A stretch of DNA of 18,049 nucleotides from the NCBI GenBank assembly GCA_023246535.1, contig JAHFIF010000009.1:1-18049 (forward strand). Reading direction: 5' to 3'. Numbering within the stretch: the stretch's first letter is position 1; each line of letters opens with the position of its first letter. The stretch comes from a bacterium (GTDB taxonomy: Bacteria; Patescibacteriota; Patescibacteriia; CAIQCM01). The notes below the pieces were generated by a model. It ran no database searches and had not been told where the DNA came from. It was given only the letters and a program-made list of their open reading frames with translations. A program made the position numbers and the translations under genes. Positions 1 through 5,855 of this stretch are shown here, piece after piece.

Positions 1-221
1 ACGAAATTGACGAAACGACGCCCGGGCCCCTCAAAAAATCGTTCGCTCAAAAAATCTTCGGCTCGAACCTGTTTTTAAAAAATAAAAAAATCGAATTTAT
101 CGCTAAAACACAATACGCCGTGCTAGGCACGGCGTACGGGAAAACCGGAAATTTTCCTATAACTAGTATTGTGGCTCCGAGGGTGGGGATCGAACCCACG
201 ACCAAGGGATTACAGTTCTGA
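1..221 (+). CDS. Probable serine recombinase, C-terminal tail (partial)
   Basis: A frame starting at base 3 is open from the window edge to a TGA at 219-221 (72 codons visible). The peptide contains segments such as KKSFAQKIFGSNLFLKNKKI and AKTQYAVLGTA. From memory these resemble the C-terminal end of large serine recombinases in CPR genomes, where an 'IFGSNL' motif is followed by a basic, variable tail. The last part reads VAPRVGIEPTT, the usual translation artefact of an ORF running antisense into a tRNA T-arm, because it overlaps tRNA-Asn exon 2. The original stop may have been lost or replaced on integration. The catalytic N-terminal domain lies outside the window, so the assignment rests on a short tail only. 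Alternative: any other protein ending here, or chance openness. Confidence 0.42.
   Translation, partial: EIDETTPGPLKKSFAQKIFGSNLFLKNKKIEFIAKTQYAVLGTAYGKTGNFPITSIVAPRVGIEPTTKGLQF
114..136 (-). terminator. Hairpin downstream of tRNA-Asn, possible terminator
   Basis: A perfect 10-bp stem (114-123 with 127-136) encloses a 3-nt loop. On the minus strand it lies about 36 nt after the tRNA-Asn CCA end and is followed by a T-rich but broken stretch (TTGTGTTTT). This would fit factor-independent termination of the tRNA transcript. It sits inside the plus-strand recombinase-tail frame, so it could alternatively act for that transcript or be a recombination-site palindrome. Confidence 0.5.
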
Positions 222-512
222 CTACTGGACTATGTCATCATCCCCGCCTATGGCGGGGAGTTGGGCGCTTCGACCGAGCTTGAGCTCGGCCTACTCCCTT
301 TCGGGATAGTCTCTACACCTTCCGCATACCATGTGTGGTATGCGGCTTGGCTCGGCGTTGGCCGGACGGCGTTCACCGAATTCACCCAATTTTTCATCTC
401 TCCGTTACCGAAGAGCGCTGCCTACGACGCCGACCTCACCCTACCCTCTCCTTGATTAAGGAGAGGAAGTGAAGTGGCGGTCCTACAATGGTCTTACGAC
501 CAGTCAGTTTTG
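213..512 (-). ncRNA. Group I self-splicing intron (IC-like) in tRNA-Asn
   Basis: The intron is 300 nt, starts after a U (exon 1 ends CTGT) and ends in G (position 213), as group I introns require. The 5' strand of P7 is in GTGTAGAGACTAT (306-318) and pairs over six bases with the 3' strand in CATAGTCC (227-234). The J-region word GCCGAGCCAAGCC and the upstream GGGTGAATTCGGTGAA (P3/P4 area) are characteristic of tRNA-borne IC3-type introns. Further stable hairpins are CCGCATACC/GGTATGCGG (P6 position), a GGTC-GTAA-GACC hairpin near the 5' splice site, CCCCGCC/GGCGGGG at 242-258 and CCTCTCCTT/AAGGAGAGG at 445-466. No homing endonuclease is encoded; the 64-aa frame at 261-455 on the other strand is not endonuclease-like. 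Confidence 0.88.
434..451. repeat. 18-nt repeat copy 1, within intron peripheral hairpin
   Basis: The word CCTCACCCTACCCTCTCC occurs here and again at 1149-1166. This copy forms one side of a stable hairpin (445-466) that bulges from the group I intron. It is likely a dispersed intergenic repeat that has been accommodated in a peripheral loop of the ribozyme. Confidence 0.6.
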
Positions 513-546
513 ACAGTCCCCTGCTCTACCGCTGAGCTACCTCGGA

Positions 547-683
547 ATATGGTAGTTTTACCGATAGAATATATAACCGAGACCTTACGGCCTCGTGGGG
601 ATAATATAGCAATTTTGCTTTTCGCTGGCAAGGGACGGGCGGCGGGGGTATAATTTAGCCATCTAAACACTAATCCAGCATAT
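547..683. promoter_or_regulatory. Divergent promoter region, tRNA-Asn / hemerythrin
   Basis: This gap of 137 bp separates the leftward tRNA-Asn from the rightward hemerythrin gene. For hemerythrin there is a consensus -10 TATAAT at 649-654 and a plausible -35 CTGGCA at 625-630 (18-bp spacer), putting the start of transcription near 661 and leaving a leader of about 23 nt. Leftward, a TATATT box at 568-573 lies 22 nt before the tRNA 5' end and could serve as its -10, but no convincing -35 is visible. No operator palindrome was recognised. Confidence 0.5.
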
Positions 684-1091
684 ATGCTCGGTATTGAGTG
701 GCGCGATGAATTAAGTCTCGGGTTTACGGTCATCGATGAACAGCACAAAAAGCTGATCCAAACGATGTCCGACCTGAACCAGGCGATCATTAATAAAGAG
801 GCGGACAAGGTGCTGACCGGGACGTTCGTCAACCTTTTCGAATATACCAACAAACATTTTGCTTTGGAAGAACAATATTTTGAAGAATTCGGTTACGAGG
901 ACGCCGAAGCGCATAAAGCCGCCCATGCGTATTTCGTCAACATGATCAACGAGAAATTCAAGCGGATCTACGGCGACACGCACGAACTGTCCGTTGAATT
1001 GATCGGCTTCCTTGATCTCTGGCTGGTCGGCCACATCATGGTCATGGATAAAAAATACGAAGAGTGTTTTAAAAAGAACGGGGTGAAGTAA
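684..1091 (+). CDS. Bacteriohemerythrin (single-domain, O2-binding diiron protein)
   Basis: The 135-aa product matches the hemerythrin family over its full length and carries all seven diiron ligands: H21 (in DEQHKKL), H58 and E62 (NKHFALEE), H77 and H81 (HKAAH), H117 and D122 (HIMVMD). Length is normal for a stand-alone bacteriohemerythrin. It has no signal peptide or membrane segment, so it is cytoplasmic. The family reversibly binds O2 at a non-heme diiron centre; roles proposed include oxygen storage, delivery, scavenging or sensing. The gene is monocistronic, the only complete gene on the plus strand, with its own TATAAT promoter and a shared terminator downstream. No clear Shine-Dalgarno precedes the ATG. 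In a presumed fermentative CPR cell, O2 scavenging or protection is the likeliest use (inference). Confidence 0.95.
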   Translation: MLGIEWRDELSLGFTVIDEQHKKLIQTMSDLNQAIINKEADKVLTGTFVNLFEYTNKHFALEEQYFEEFGYEDAEAHKAAHAYFVNMINEKFKRIYGDTHELSVELIGFLDLWLVGHIMVMDKKYEECFKKNGVK

Positions 1092-1148
1092 TTTGCGGCC
1101 GAGTGTCGAATGGTTCGGCAAGCTCACCAACAGTCGAATTCCGCCGCC

Positions 1149-1166
1149 CCTCACCCTACCCTCTCC
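1149..1166. repeat. 18-nt repeat copy 2, downstream of hemerythrin
   Basis: This is an exact second copy of CCTCACCCTACCCTCTCC, also found at 434-451. Here it sits between the hemerythrin stop and the bidirectional terminator and is followed by a partial reverse-complement (GGGCGAGGGGG at 1188-1198), so it may fold into a loose hairpin. It looks like a dispersed intergenic repeat element. Confidence 0.55.
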
Positions 1167-1202
1167 CCACTCCGCTATCGCTGCGTAGGGCGAGGGGGAA
1201 AT

Positions 1203-1246
1203 CAATAACAAAAACCGCAAGACAGAGGCTGCGGTTTTTGTTATTG
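1203..1246. terminator. Bidirectional terminator between hemerythrin and rpoD
   Basis: A perfect 17-bp stem (1203-1219 with 1230-1246) encloses a 10-nt loop. The arms contain CAAAAACCGC / GCGGTTTTTG, so each strand has A residues before and T residues within or after the GC core. It lies between the convergent ends of hemerythrin (+, stop 1091) and rpoD (-, stop 1258) and can terminate both. Confidence 0.85.
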
Positions 1247-1257
1247 CTAAAAGCTGA

Positions 1258-2517
1258 TTAGTAGTCGCGGAGTTTTTCAATGAGGCTGTGGGCCTTGATG
1301 CGCTCCAACGATTTGGCTTCAATTTGGCGGATGCGCTCGCGGGTGACGTCGAATTCTTTGCCGACCTCTTCGAGCGTGTGGGTCACGCCGTCGGCGAGGC
1401 CGAAGCGCATTTCCAAAATTTTCTGTTCGCGCGGGCTTAAATCTTTCACCACGTCCTTCACGTAGTCGCGCAGCAGCTGCAGCGCGGCCGAACGGTCGGG
1501 TGTGACGTTCTTCACGTCTTCGATGAAGTCCTCAAGCGTCGAGTCTTCGTCATCCTCGCCGACCGACGTTTCCAGCGACACCGTGTCCTGGGAAATTTTG
1601 ATGATGTGGTTGACCTTCTCAATTTCCAAACCCATTTCGGCGGCGATCTCTTCGGGGAGCGGTTCGCGGCCGAGGTCTTGGATGAGTTGGCGTTCGATCT
1701 GCTGGAACTTGTTGATCGTTTCGACCATGTGCACCGGGATGCGGATGGTGCGCGACTGGTCGGCAAGCGCGCGGGTAATGGCTTGGCGGATCCACCAGGT
1801 GGCGTAGGTCGAGAACTTGTAGCCCTTGCGGTATTCGAACTTTTTAACGGCGCGGAACAGGCCGATGTTGCCTTCCTGGATCAGGTCGAGAAGCGAAAGC
1901 GATTTGCCGACGAACTTTTTGGCGATGGAAACGACGAGACGGAGGTTCGCTTCAATCAGCTTGCGTTCGGCTTCGCGTTCGTTGCGCTCTTTGCGCTTGG
2001 CCAGCTCAACTTCTTGCTCGGAGGTCAGCAGCGGGATTTTGCCGATCTCGCGCAAATACATTTGGATCGAATCTTCGGTCAGATTGTCGTAGACGGCGCC
2101 GCCGGTCTTTTCTTTGGTCTTGCGTTCGGTGCCGCCGACGCTCTTCATCATTTCCTCATGCTCCTTGCGTTTGCCCAGGAAACCTTCGCGCGTTTCAATG
2201 ACGCGGAAACCGACGCGGTCGATGACGTCCAAAAAGGCGTTGTAGGTGTCCATGTAGTCCTCAACCTCGGGGAAGGTATGCAAAATTTCCGATTCGGTGA
2301 TGAATCCGCGCTGGCGCCCCTTGTCCAAAAGCGATTCGATCGCTTCCGGAGGTGGCGGCGGCGCTTTGGGGGCGCGCGTCAATTTGACCGGCTTTTTATG
2401 CTGCTGCTTGGACGCCGGCTTGGCCTTGGGCGCGATCTTGGCTTTCTTTTCTTCCTTATGGTGCTTCACCGGCTTGGCGGCCGGTTTTTTAACCGGCTTG
2501 TGTTTCTCTTTCGACAT
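1258..2517 (-). CDS. rpoD: RNA polymerase sigma factor RpoD (primary sigma-70)
   Basis: The 419-aa protein is the housekeeping sigma factor that directs RNA polymerase to promoters. Residues 1-56 are a Lys/Ala/Pro-rich tail with no known fold. Residues 58-110 look like region 1.1, about 147-178 region 1.2, and 188-258 region 2, with the -10 melting/recognition helix YATWWIRQAITRA at 238-250. Region 3 covers about 267-345, and region 4 is 355-412 with its helix-turn-helix (TLEEVGKEFDVTRERIRQIE) at 381-400. The ATG at 2517 is preferred. A GTG at 2568 would add 17 residues translated from a TTAGGG-like spacer and directly abuts the dnaG stop, so it is less likely. The order dnaG then rpoD is the classic macromolecular-synthesis operon. 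Confidence 0.96.
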   Translation of the reverse strand: MSKEKHKPVKKPAAKPVKHHKEEKKAKIAPKAKPASKQQHKKPVKLTRAPKAPPPPPEAIESLLDKGRQRGFITESEILHTFPEVEDYMDTYNAFLDVIDRVGFRVIETREGFLGKRKEHEEMMKSVGGTERKTKEKTGGAVYDNLTEDSIQMYLREIGKIPLLTSEQEVELAKRKERNEREAERKLIEANLRLVVSIAKKFVGKSLSLLDLIQEGNIGLFRAVKKFEYRKGYKFSTYATWWIRQAITRALADQSRTIRIPVHMVETINKFQQIERQLIQDLGREPLPEEIAAEMGLEIEKVNHIIKISQDTVSLETSVGEDDEDSTLEDFIEDVKNVTPDRSAALQLLRDYVKDVVKDLSPREQKILEMRFGLADGVTHTLEEVGKEFDVTRERIRQIEAKSLERIKAHSLIEKLRDY

Positions 2518-2529
2518 AAAAAATTCCGA

Positions 2530-2553
2530 GGGGTTAGAGGTTAGGGTTGAGGG
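2530..2553. repeat. TTAGGG-like intergenic repeat, dnaG-rpoD spacer
   Basis: The spacer holds GGGGTTAGAGGTTAGGGTTGAGGG, a degenerate tandem of GTTAGRG units. The 12-nt word GTTAGAGGTTAG (2533-2544) recurs exactly at 10421-10432, in another minus-strand intergenic gap. It lies just upstream of the rpoD ATG and may be untranslated leader. Its function is unknown. Confidence 0.6.
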
Positions 2554-2571
2554 ACGGACCCCGTTCACCCC

Positions 2572-4314
2572 TTAAAGCTCTTTAAATAATTTCGCAATTT
2601 CGTTGATACGCGCAACATCGCCGATCTTCTCGGCTTCGCGCATTTCGGTCTCGAGCCGTTCACGTTCCGCTTGGCGGTGGAGCGACGCGAGAATATTCAG
2701 AATATTTTTGGCTTCTTCGAACGGTTCGTCCGCCGGCTCGACATCGAGCTTCAGCGGCAGTATTTCAGCGAGCTCTTTGGCTCGGTCTTCCCTTGGCGCG
2801 GGAAGCGAAATGATATTTTGAGTATACCCCGCCATGGCCCATCCGTACAAGTCCCGGAGGTCGGCCCCTTCCAAATGTTCCGTTTTCAGGCGGTTTTGCA
2901 CCTCCGAACGCACCGCCGGACAGGTGAGATAGATCGCCAATAAGCGCTCAGAGAGCATACGCGTCCGCGATAACGCCGGCGTCGGCTGATTGCCGGCCGC
3001 CGCGCTCGCGCCGGGACGCTGCGTCTTTTTGGCCAGCTCGTTTCTAATGATGTCTTCGGGCGTGCCGACCGCCTCGGCGAGAACTTTGAGGTAGTGCGCG
3101 GCCACGACCGGATCGCCAACCTCGGCAACGATCGGCAGAATTTGTTCCACCGCCGCCCGTTTGCCTTCGACGCTGCGCAGATCGAATTTCGCCCTGGCGC
3201 TTTGCACCAAAAAATCAATGACGTCGATCGCCTTTTCGATCGCCGTGCGCCAAAGCTGCGGATCCTTGCGCACGCAATCGTCCGGATCCTTGCCGGCGCC
3301 TTCGGGGATGATGATAACCTTCACCAGGAAACCGGCGCGCAGCGCCAAGATGATCCCTTTCTTCGCCGCGCTGTCCCCCGCCGCATCGGCGTCAAAAGCC
3401 ACGGCCAAACGGCGCGTGTAGCGGCCGAGCAAACGCAGCTGGTCGTCGGTGAGCGCCGTGCCGGACGCGGCGATCACGTTGCGGATCCCGGCTTGGTGCG
3501 AAGAAACGACATCCATATTGCCTTCGACCAGGACGGCCAGATCGTGTTTTTTTATTTCTTGCTTGGCTTGGTCCAAACCGTAAAGGACCGAACCCTTGTG
3601 GTAAAGCGCCGACTCCGGCGTGTTCACATACTTGCCGCCGGCATCGGGTTTTTTTTCGTCTTCCGGCAATAAGCGGCCGGTGAAGCCGACCACTTGGCCT
3701 TGCGCGTTCTTGATCGTGAACATGACGCGTTTCCTGAAACGATCGTAAATGCCGCGGCCGTTGACCGAACGCAGGGCGAGCCCGGAATTAATTATGTCAT
3801 CGTCTTTGTATCCGCGCTTGTTCAAAAAATTGCAGAGGTTTTCCCAGCCGTCGGGCGCAAAACCGATGCCAAAGGCGGCGGCCGTTTCTTTCTTCAGGTC
3901 GCGCTTGCCCAAATACTGCCGCGCCGTTTCCGCCTGCGGCGAATCGGTCAGCACCTTCTGATAAAAGCGCGATGAAATGTCGGCGATCTCGGAAAGCAAA
4001 TTTCGCTCGTGGGCAATCTTCGGATCACGGCGCTCGATCTTCACCCCGGCGCGGTCGGCCAGCAGCTTCAAGACCTCGGGAAATTCATAACCCTCCTGCT
4101 TCATCAAAAAGGTAAAAACATCGCCGTGCTCGCCGCAACCGAAACAATGAAACATCATCCGGTCCTCGGATACCATAAAGGACGGCGATTTTTCGCCGTG
4201 GAACGGGCACAGGCCTTTCCAGTTGGTGCCGGCCTTCTTAAGCGGCAAATATTCCTGGATCACTTCCACGATATTGATCCGCTGTTTGATCTCGTCGACG
4301 ACCGGGTCGCGCAT
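2572..4314 (-). CDS. dnaG: DNA primase DnaG
   Basis: The 580-aa protein synthesises RNA primers at the replication fork. The N-terminal CHC2 zinc-binding domain has ligands C36, H39, C57 and C60 (CPFHG ... CFGC). The RNA-polymerase basic motif is at about 188-200 (RGIYDRFRKRVMF). The Toprim catalytic fold follows, with E264 in VEGNMDVV and the DxD pair D308/D310 in AFDADAAGD. The C-terminal part (about 430-580) is the helicase-interaction region, with poor conservation as is usual. Length is typical. The start ATG has GAGG one base upstream, too close for a good ribosome site. It is the first gene of a dnaG-rpoD unit and follows a terminator at 4354-4371, so a promoter should lie within 4315-4353. 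Confidence 0.96.
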   Translation of the reverse strand: MRDPVVDEIKQRINIVEVIQEYLPLKKAGTNWKGLCPFHGEKSPSFMVSEDRMMFHCFGCGEHGDVFTFLMKQEGYEFPEVLKLLADRAGVKIERRDPKIAHERNLLSEIADISSRFYQKVLTDSPQAETARQYLGKRDLKKETAAAFGIGFAPDGWENLCNFLNKRGYKDDDIINSGLALRSVNGRGIYDRFRKRVMFTIKNAQGQVVGFTGRLLPEDEKKPDAGGKYVNTPESALYHKGSVLYGLDQAKQEIKKHDLAVLVEGNMDVVSSHQAGIRNVIAASGTALTDDQLRLLGRYTRRLAVAFDADAAGDSAAKKGIILALRAGFLVKVIIIPEGAGKDPDDCVRKDPQLWRTAIEKAIDVIDFLVQSARAKFDLRSVEGKRAAVEQILPIVAEVGDPVVAAHYLKVLAEAVGTPEDIIRNELAKKTQRPGASAAAGNQPTPALSRTRMLSERLLAIYLTCPAVRSEVQNRLKTEHLEGADLRDLYGWAMAGYTQNIISLPAPREDRAKELAEILPLKLDVEPADEPFEEAKNILNILASLHRQAERERLETEMREAEKIGDVARINEIAKLFKEL

Positions 4315-4319
4315 ACCTC

Positions 4320-4347
4320 GCTTACAGCTTACAGCTTTTAGCTTTTA
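4320..4347. repeat. GCTTACA/GCTTTTA tandem word before dnaG
   Basis: The sequence is built of the units GCTTACA, GCTTACA, GCTTTTA, GCTTTTA: four near-identical heptads in direct repeat. It sits directly upstream of the dnaG start (minus strand) and downstream of the preceding terminator, where the dnaG promoter should be. It could be a protein-binding array or a slipped-strand repeat. Nothing in the sequence decides this. Confidence 0.6.
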
Positions 4348-4353
4348 TTTAAA

Positions 4354-4371
4354 GACCCCCTGCCGGGGGTC
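4354..4371 (-). terminator. Terminator of the 119-aa hypothetical gene
   Basis: A 7-bp GC stem (GACCCCC / GGGGGTC, 4354-4360 with 4365-4371) has a 4-nt loop and begins 3 nt past the stop codon at 4375. On the minus strand it is followed by TTTAAAT, a short T-rich tail. It separates the hypothetical gene from dnaG. Confidence 0.7.
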
Positions 4372-4374
4372 GAT

Positions 4375-4734
4375 TTAACCGAATAATTTGCCGAAAAAGC
4401 CTTTCTTGGGCTCGGGTTCTTCCGGTTCGGGCGGCGCGGCGTTTTCAAATGACTGCTTAATGCGCTCCAGTTCGCGTTCGATAAGCGGTCCGTCGTAATC
4501 GCCGGAATGCATGTGGCCAACCCCGTAACTGGGCTGTTTTTGGTCAATATGGATTGAAACTTCAACGCCGCCGGCCTGTTCGGCCAGATACACGTGAAAC
4601 TTGGGGAAAATGCCGGTGCCCAGCCGCCGCGCATAGCTCGTCTGCTGGCTGCGCGCATCATAATGTTCGCTGTATCCGGCCCGGCGGATCAGCGTGCGCG
4701 GGTTGTCTTTAAGATCGTGCAGGATGATTTTCAT
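4375..4734 (-). CDS. Conserved hypothetical protein of CPR type (119 aa)
   Basis: The product has no function I can assign. It is soluble, with no signal or membrane segment. The central part (about 40-80) has a pattern 'GIFPKFHVYL... VEVSIHIDQKQPSYG... HMHSGDYDGPLIERELERI'. This looks like alternating beta-strands carrying His and Asp residues followed by a helix, and I recall similar 'PRFHLYL ... HLDQKxPSY ... HSGEYDG' proteins across Patescibacteria. The C-terminus is a Pro/Glu linker followed by a short basic-hydrophobic tail (KKGFFGKLFG), which could peripherally touch the membrane. The gene stands alone between tRNA-Ser and a terminator. The His-rich HMHSGDYDG motif might bind a metal or be catalytic, but that is only inference. 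Confidence 0.75.
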   Translation of the reverse strand: MKIILHDLKDNPRTLIRRAGYSEHYDARSQQTSYARRLGTGIFPKFHVYLAEQAGGVEVSIHIDQKQPSYGVGHMHSGDYDGPLIERELERIKQSFENAAPPEPEEPEPKKGFFGKLFG

Positions 4735-4771
4735 CGGTGTATTTAAAAAGTTCCGGTTTTAAAAGGATGAA

Positions 4772-4875
4772 TTTTCAAAGCGGAAGCGAGAGGATTCGAA
4801 CCTCTGAACCCTTTCAGGTTACACGCTTTCCAAGCGTGCGCCATCGGCCACTCGGCCACGCTTCCGCTTTGAAAA
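4772..4875. repeat. 17-bp inverted repeat enclosing tRNA-Ser
   Basis: The acceptor stem of tRNA-Ser is part of a longer perfect inverted repeat: 4772-4788 pairs with 4859-4875 over 17 bp. Seven base pairs are the acceptor stem; the other ten (TTTTCAAAGC / GCTTTGAAAA) lie in the 5' leader and in the discriminator and 3' trailer of the precursor. This places a base pair between position -1 and the discriminator G73. Confidence 0.8.
4781..4865 (-). tRNA. tRNA-Ser(GGA)
   Basis: The 85-nt gene folds as a class II tRNA. It has acceptor GGAAGCG/CGCTTCC, a D-arm in TGGCCGAGTGGCC, anticodon stem CACGC/GCGTG with loop TTGGAAA (anticodon GGA), a long variable arm (CCTGAAAGGG), T-arm AGAGG-TTCGAAT-CCTCT and discriminator G73. 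The long variable arm and G73 are serine identity features. CCA is not encoded, unlike in tRNA-Asn in the same window, so a CCA-adding enzyme is needed. The upstream region on the minus strand has a TATATA box (4881-4886) that may be the -10, with no clear -35. Confidence 0.95.
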
Positions 4876-4916
4876 CTATCTATATAGTTTTTACCCGATT
4901 TAGCGATTAAAGTCCA

Positions 4917-4947
4917 GAAAAGGCGGCCCGCGATGAGCCGCCTTTTC
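4917..4947 (-). terminator. Terminator of the copper/DsbA run
   Basis: An 11-bp stem (4917-4927 with 4937-4947: GAAAAGGCGGC / GCCGCCTTTTC) with a 9-nt loop lies 15 nt after the dsbA-like stop codon. On the minus strand the 3' arm ends in CCTTTTC, giving a short T tract. It ends the transcript coming from the copper genes before tRNA-Ser. Confidence 0.8.
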
Positions 4948-4961
4948 TCAATTAAGCCAAA

Positions 4962-5804
4962 TTACTTCAGCAAGGCGTCGATCTGCGATTCGACGGTGCT
5001 CAACGACTGGGCGCCGTTCACCATGTCGGTCTTGCCTTCCTTGGTGATGATGATCGTGCCGGGCGTGCCGCTAATGCCGGCCGCTTCGCCGCCGGCCTGC
5101 TGGTCGGCAACAAGCTTGGCGTTCTTGCCGGAATCCAAGCAGTCCTGGAACTTCTTCTGGTCAACGCCGACCTCTTTGGCCAACGGCCCGAGCGCCGTTA
5201 ACGCAAAGCCGGTGCCGTTCGAGGTGGTGCGATCATAGATCTTGTCGGAGAAATTCCAGAAAGCGGTATTGCCGCCAAGCTGGGCGACGCACTCGGCCGC
5301 TTCCGCTTCCTTTTCAGCATTCTGGTGGAACGACAACGGGAAGTGGCGGTAAACCAGAGCGACGTCGTTGCCATACTTCTTCAACACCGACAAGAGGGTC
5401 GGGTGGAAGGTCTTGCAGAACGGGCACTCGTAGTCCGAGTATTCGACCAAGGCGATCTTGGCCTTGGACAGATCGCCGCGGACATGGTCATCCTTGGTGA
5501 TCGGCGGCAGCTGGTCAAGCTTGTTGGCCGCCGGCGCGTTGGTATTGGTGTTTCCGTTCGCGACCGCCGGCTTTTTCCCGCCAAAGGCCGGAGTGTTGGC
5601 GCCGCCAAAGCTCAATTTGCTCAAGTCCATGCCGCCCACCAGCAAAAGAATGAAACCGATCGTGGCAAAAGCCATGATGCCGGCGACCAGGCCGGAAAAA
5701 AAGGCCACCTTCGAGGGAATGACATCAAAGATGCTCTTTTCCTTGGTGGTCGAGATGACCGGCATTGGATGGACGGCCGGTTCGATGATCTTGTCCTCGG
5801 ACAT
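4962..5804 (-). CDS. Membrane-anchored DsbA-like thiol:disulfide oxidoreductase
   Basis: The 280-aa product has a cytoplasmic N-terminus (1-33), one membrane span (about 34-58), an Ala/Asn/Gly-rich linker (about 66-95) and an extracellular DsbA/BdbD-type thioredoxin domain (about 100-280). The active site is C127-P-F-C130 (in YECPFCK) and the cis-proline loop is GTPGT with P248. Two further cysteines (C172, C222) may form a structural disulfide. CPFC is close to the CPHC of strong oxidants, so it probably introduces disulfides into exported proteins. It follows copA by 51 nt without a terminator and is probably the last gene of that run. Likely clients include the cysteine-paired pilins encoded further along. 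A DsbB- or VKOR-type reoxidant is not in the window. Confidence 0.93.
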   Translation of the reverse strand: MSEDKIIEPAVHPMPVISTTKEKSIFDVIPSKVAFFSGLVAGIMAFATIGFILLLVGGMDLSKLSFGGANTPAFGGKKPAVANGNTNTNAPAANKLDQLPPITKDDHVRGDLSKAKIALVEYSDYECPFCKTFHPTLLSVLKKYGNDVALVYRHFPLSFHQNAEKEAEAAECVAQLGGNTAFWNFSDKIYDRTTSNGTGFALTALGPLAKEVGVDQKKFQDCLDSGKNAKLVADQQAGGEAAGISGTPGTIIITKEGKTDMVNGAQSLSTVESQIDALLK

Positions 5805-5855
5805 ATTATGGTGATTACTTAATGCTTAAAGGCATTGATAAGGTATTTTCAGGCT

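Larger units (their letters stand above)
172..546 (-). tRNA. tRNA-Asn(GUU) interrupted by a group I intron
   Basis: Exon 1 (546-513) gives acceptor TCCGAGG, a D-arm (GCTC/GAGC) and anticodon stem GGGGA followed by CTGT. Exon 2 (212-172) gives TAA, stem TCCCT, variable loop, T-arm GTGGG-TTCGATC-CCCAC, acceptor CCTCGGA, discriminator G73 and an encoded CCA (172-174). All four stems pair, with one G-U at 27-43. Joining the exons gives anticodon loop CTGTTAA, so the anticodon is GTT. The T1-A72 pair, G73 and the GACTGTTAATC context are typical of bacterial tRNA-Asn. The 300-nt interruption lies between anticodon positions 35 and 36. Ordinary tRNA scanners may miss or mis-type this gene; reading through the unspliced loop would suggest GTC (Asp). 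Confidence 0.9.

Noticed and set aside
261..455. 64-aa frame inside the intron as a possible homing endonuclease
   Set aside because: Wrong strand relative to the intron, too short, and no LAGLIDADG, GIY-YIG or HNH motif.
505..546. tRNA-Asp(GTC) reading of the unspliced exon 1
   Set aside because: Reading on into the intron gives a GTC anticodon but no pairing 3' half of the anticodon stem. Only exon joining yields a complete cloverleaf, with T1-A72 and G73 of tRNA-Asn.
1606..2544. 312-aa plus-strand frame
   Set aside because: Antisense to rpoD with no recognisable domain; a compositional shadow.
2530..2553. Telomere-type sequence indicating a linear replicon
   Set aside because: The TTAGGG-like units are few, degenerate, internal and between genes; nothing indicates a chromosome end.
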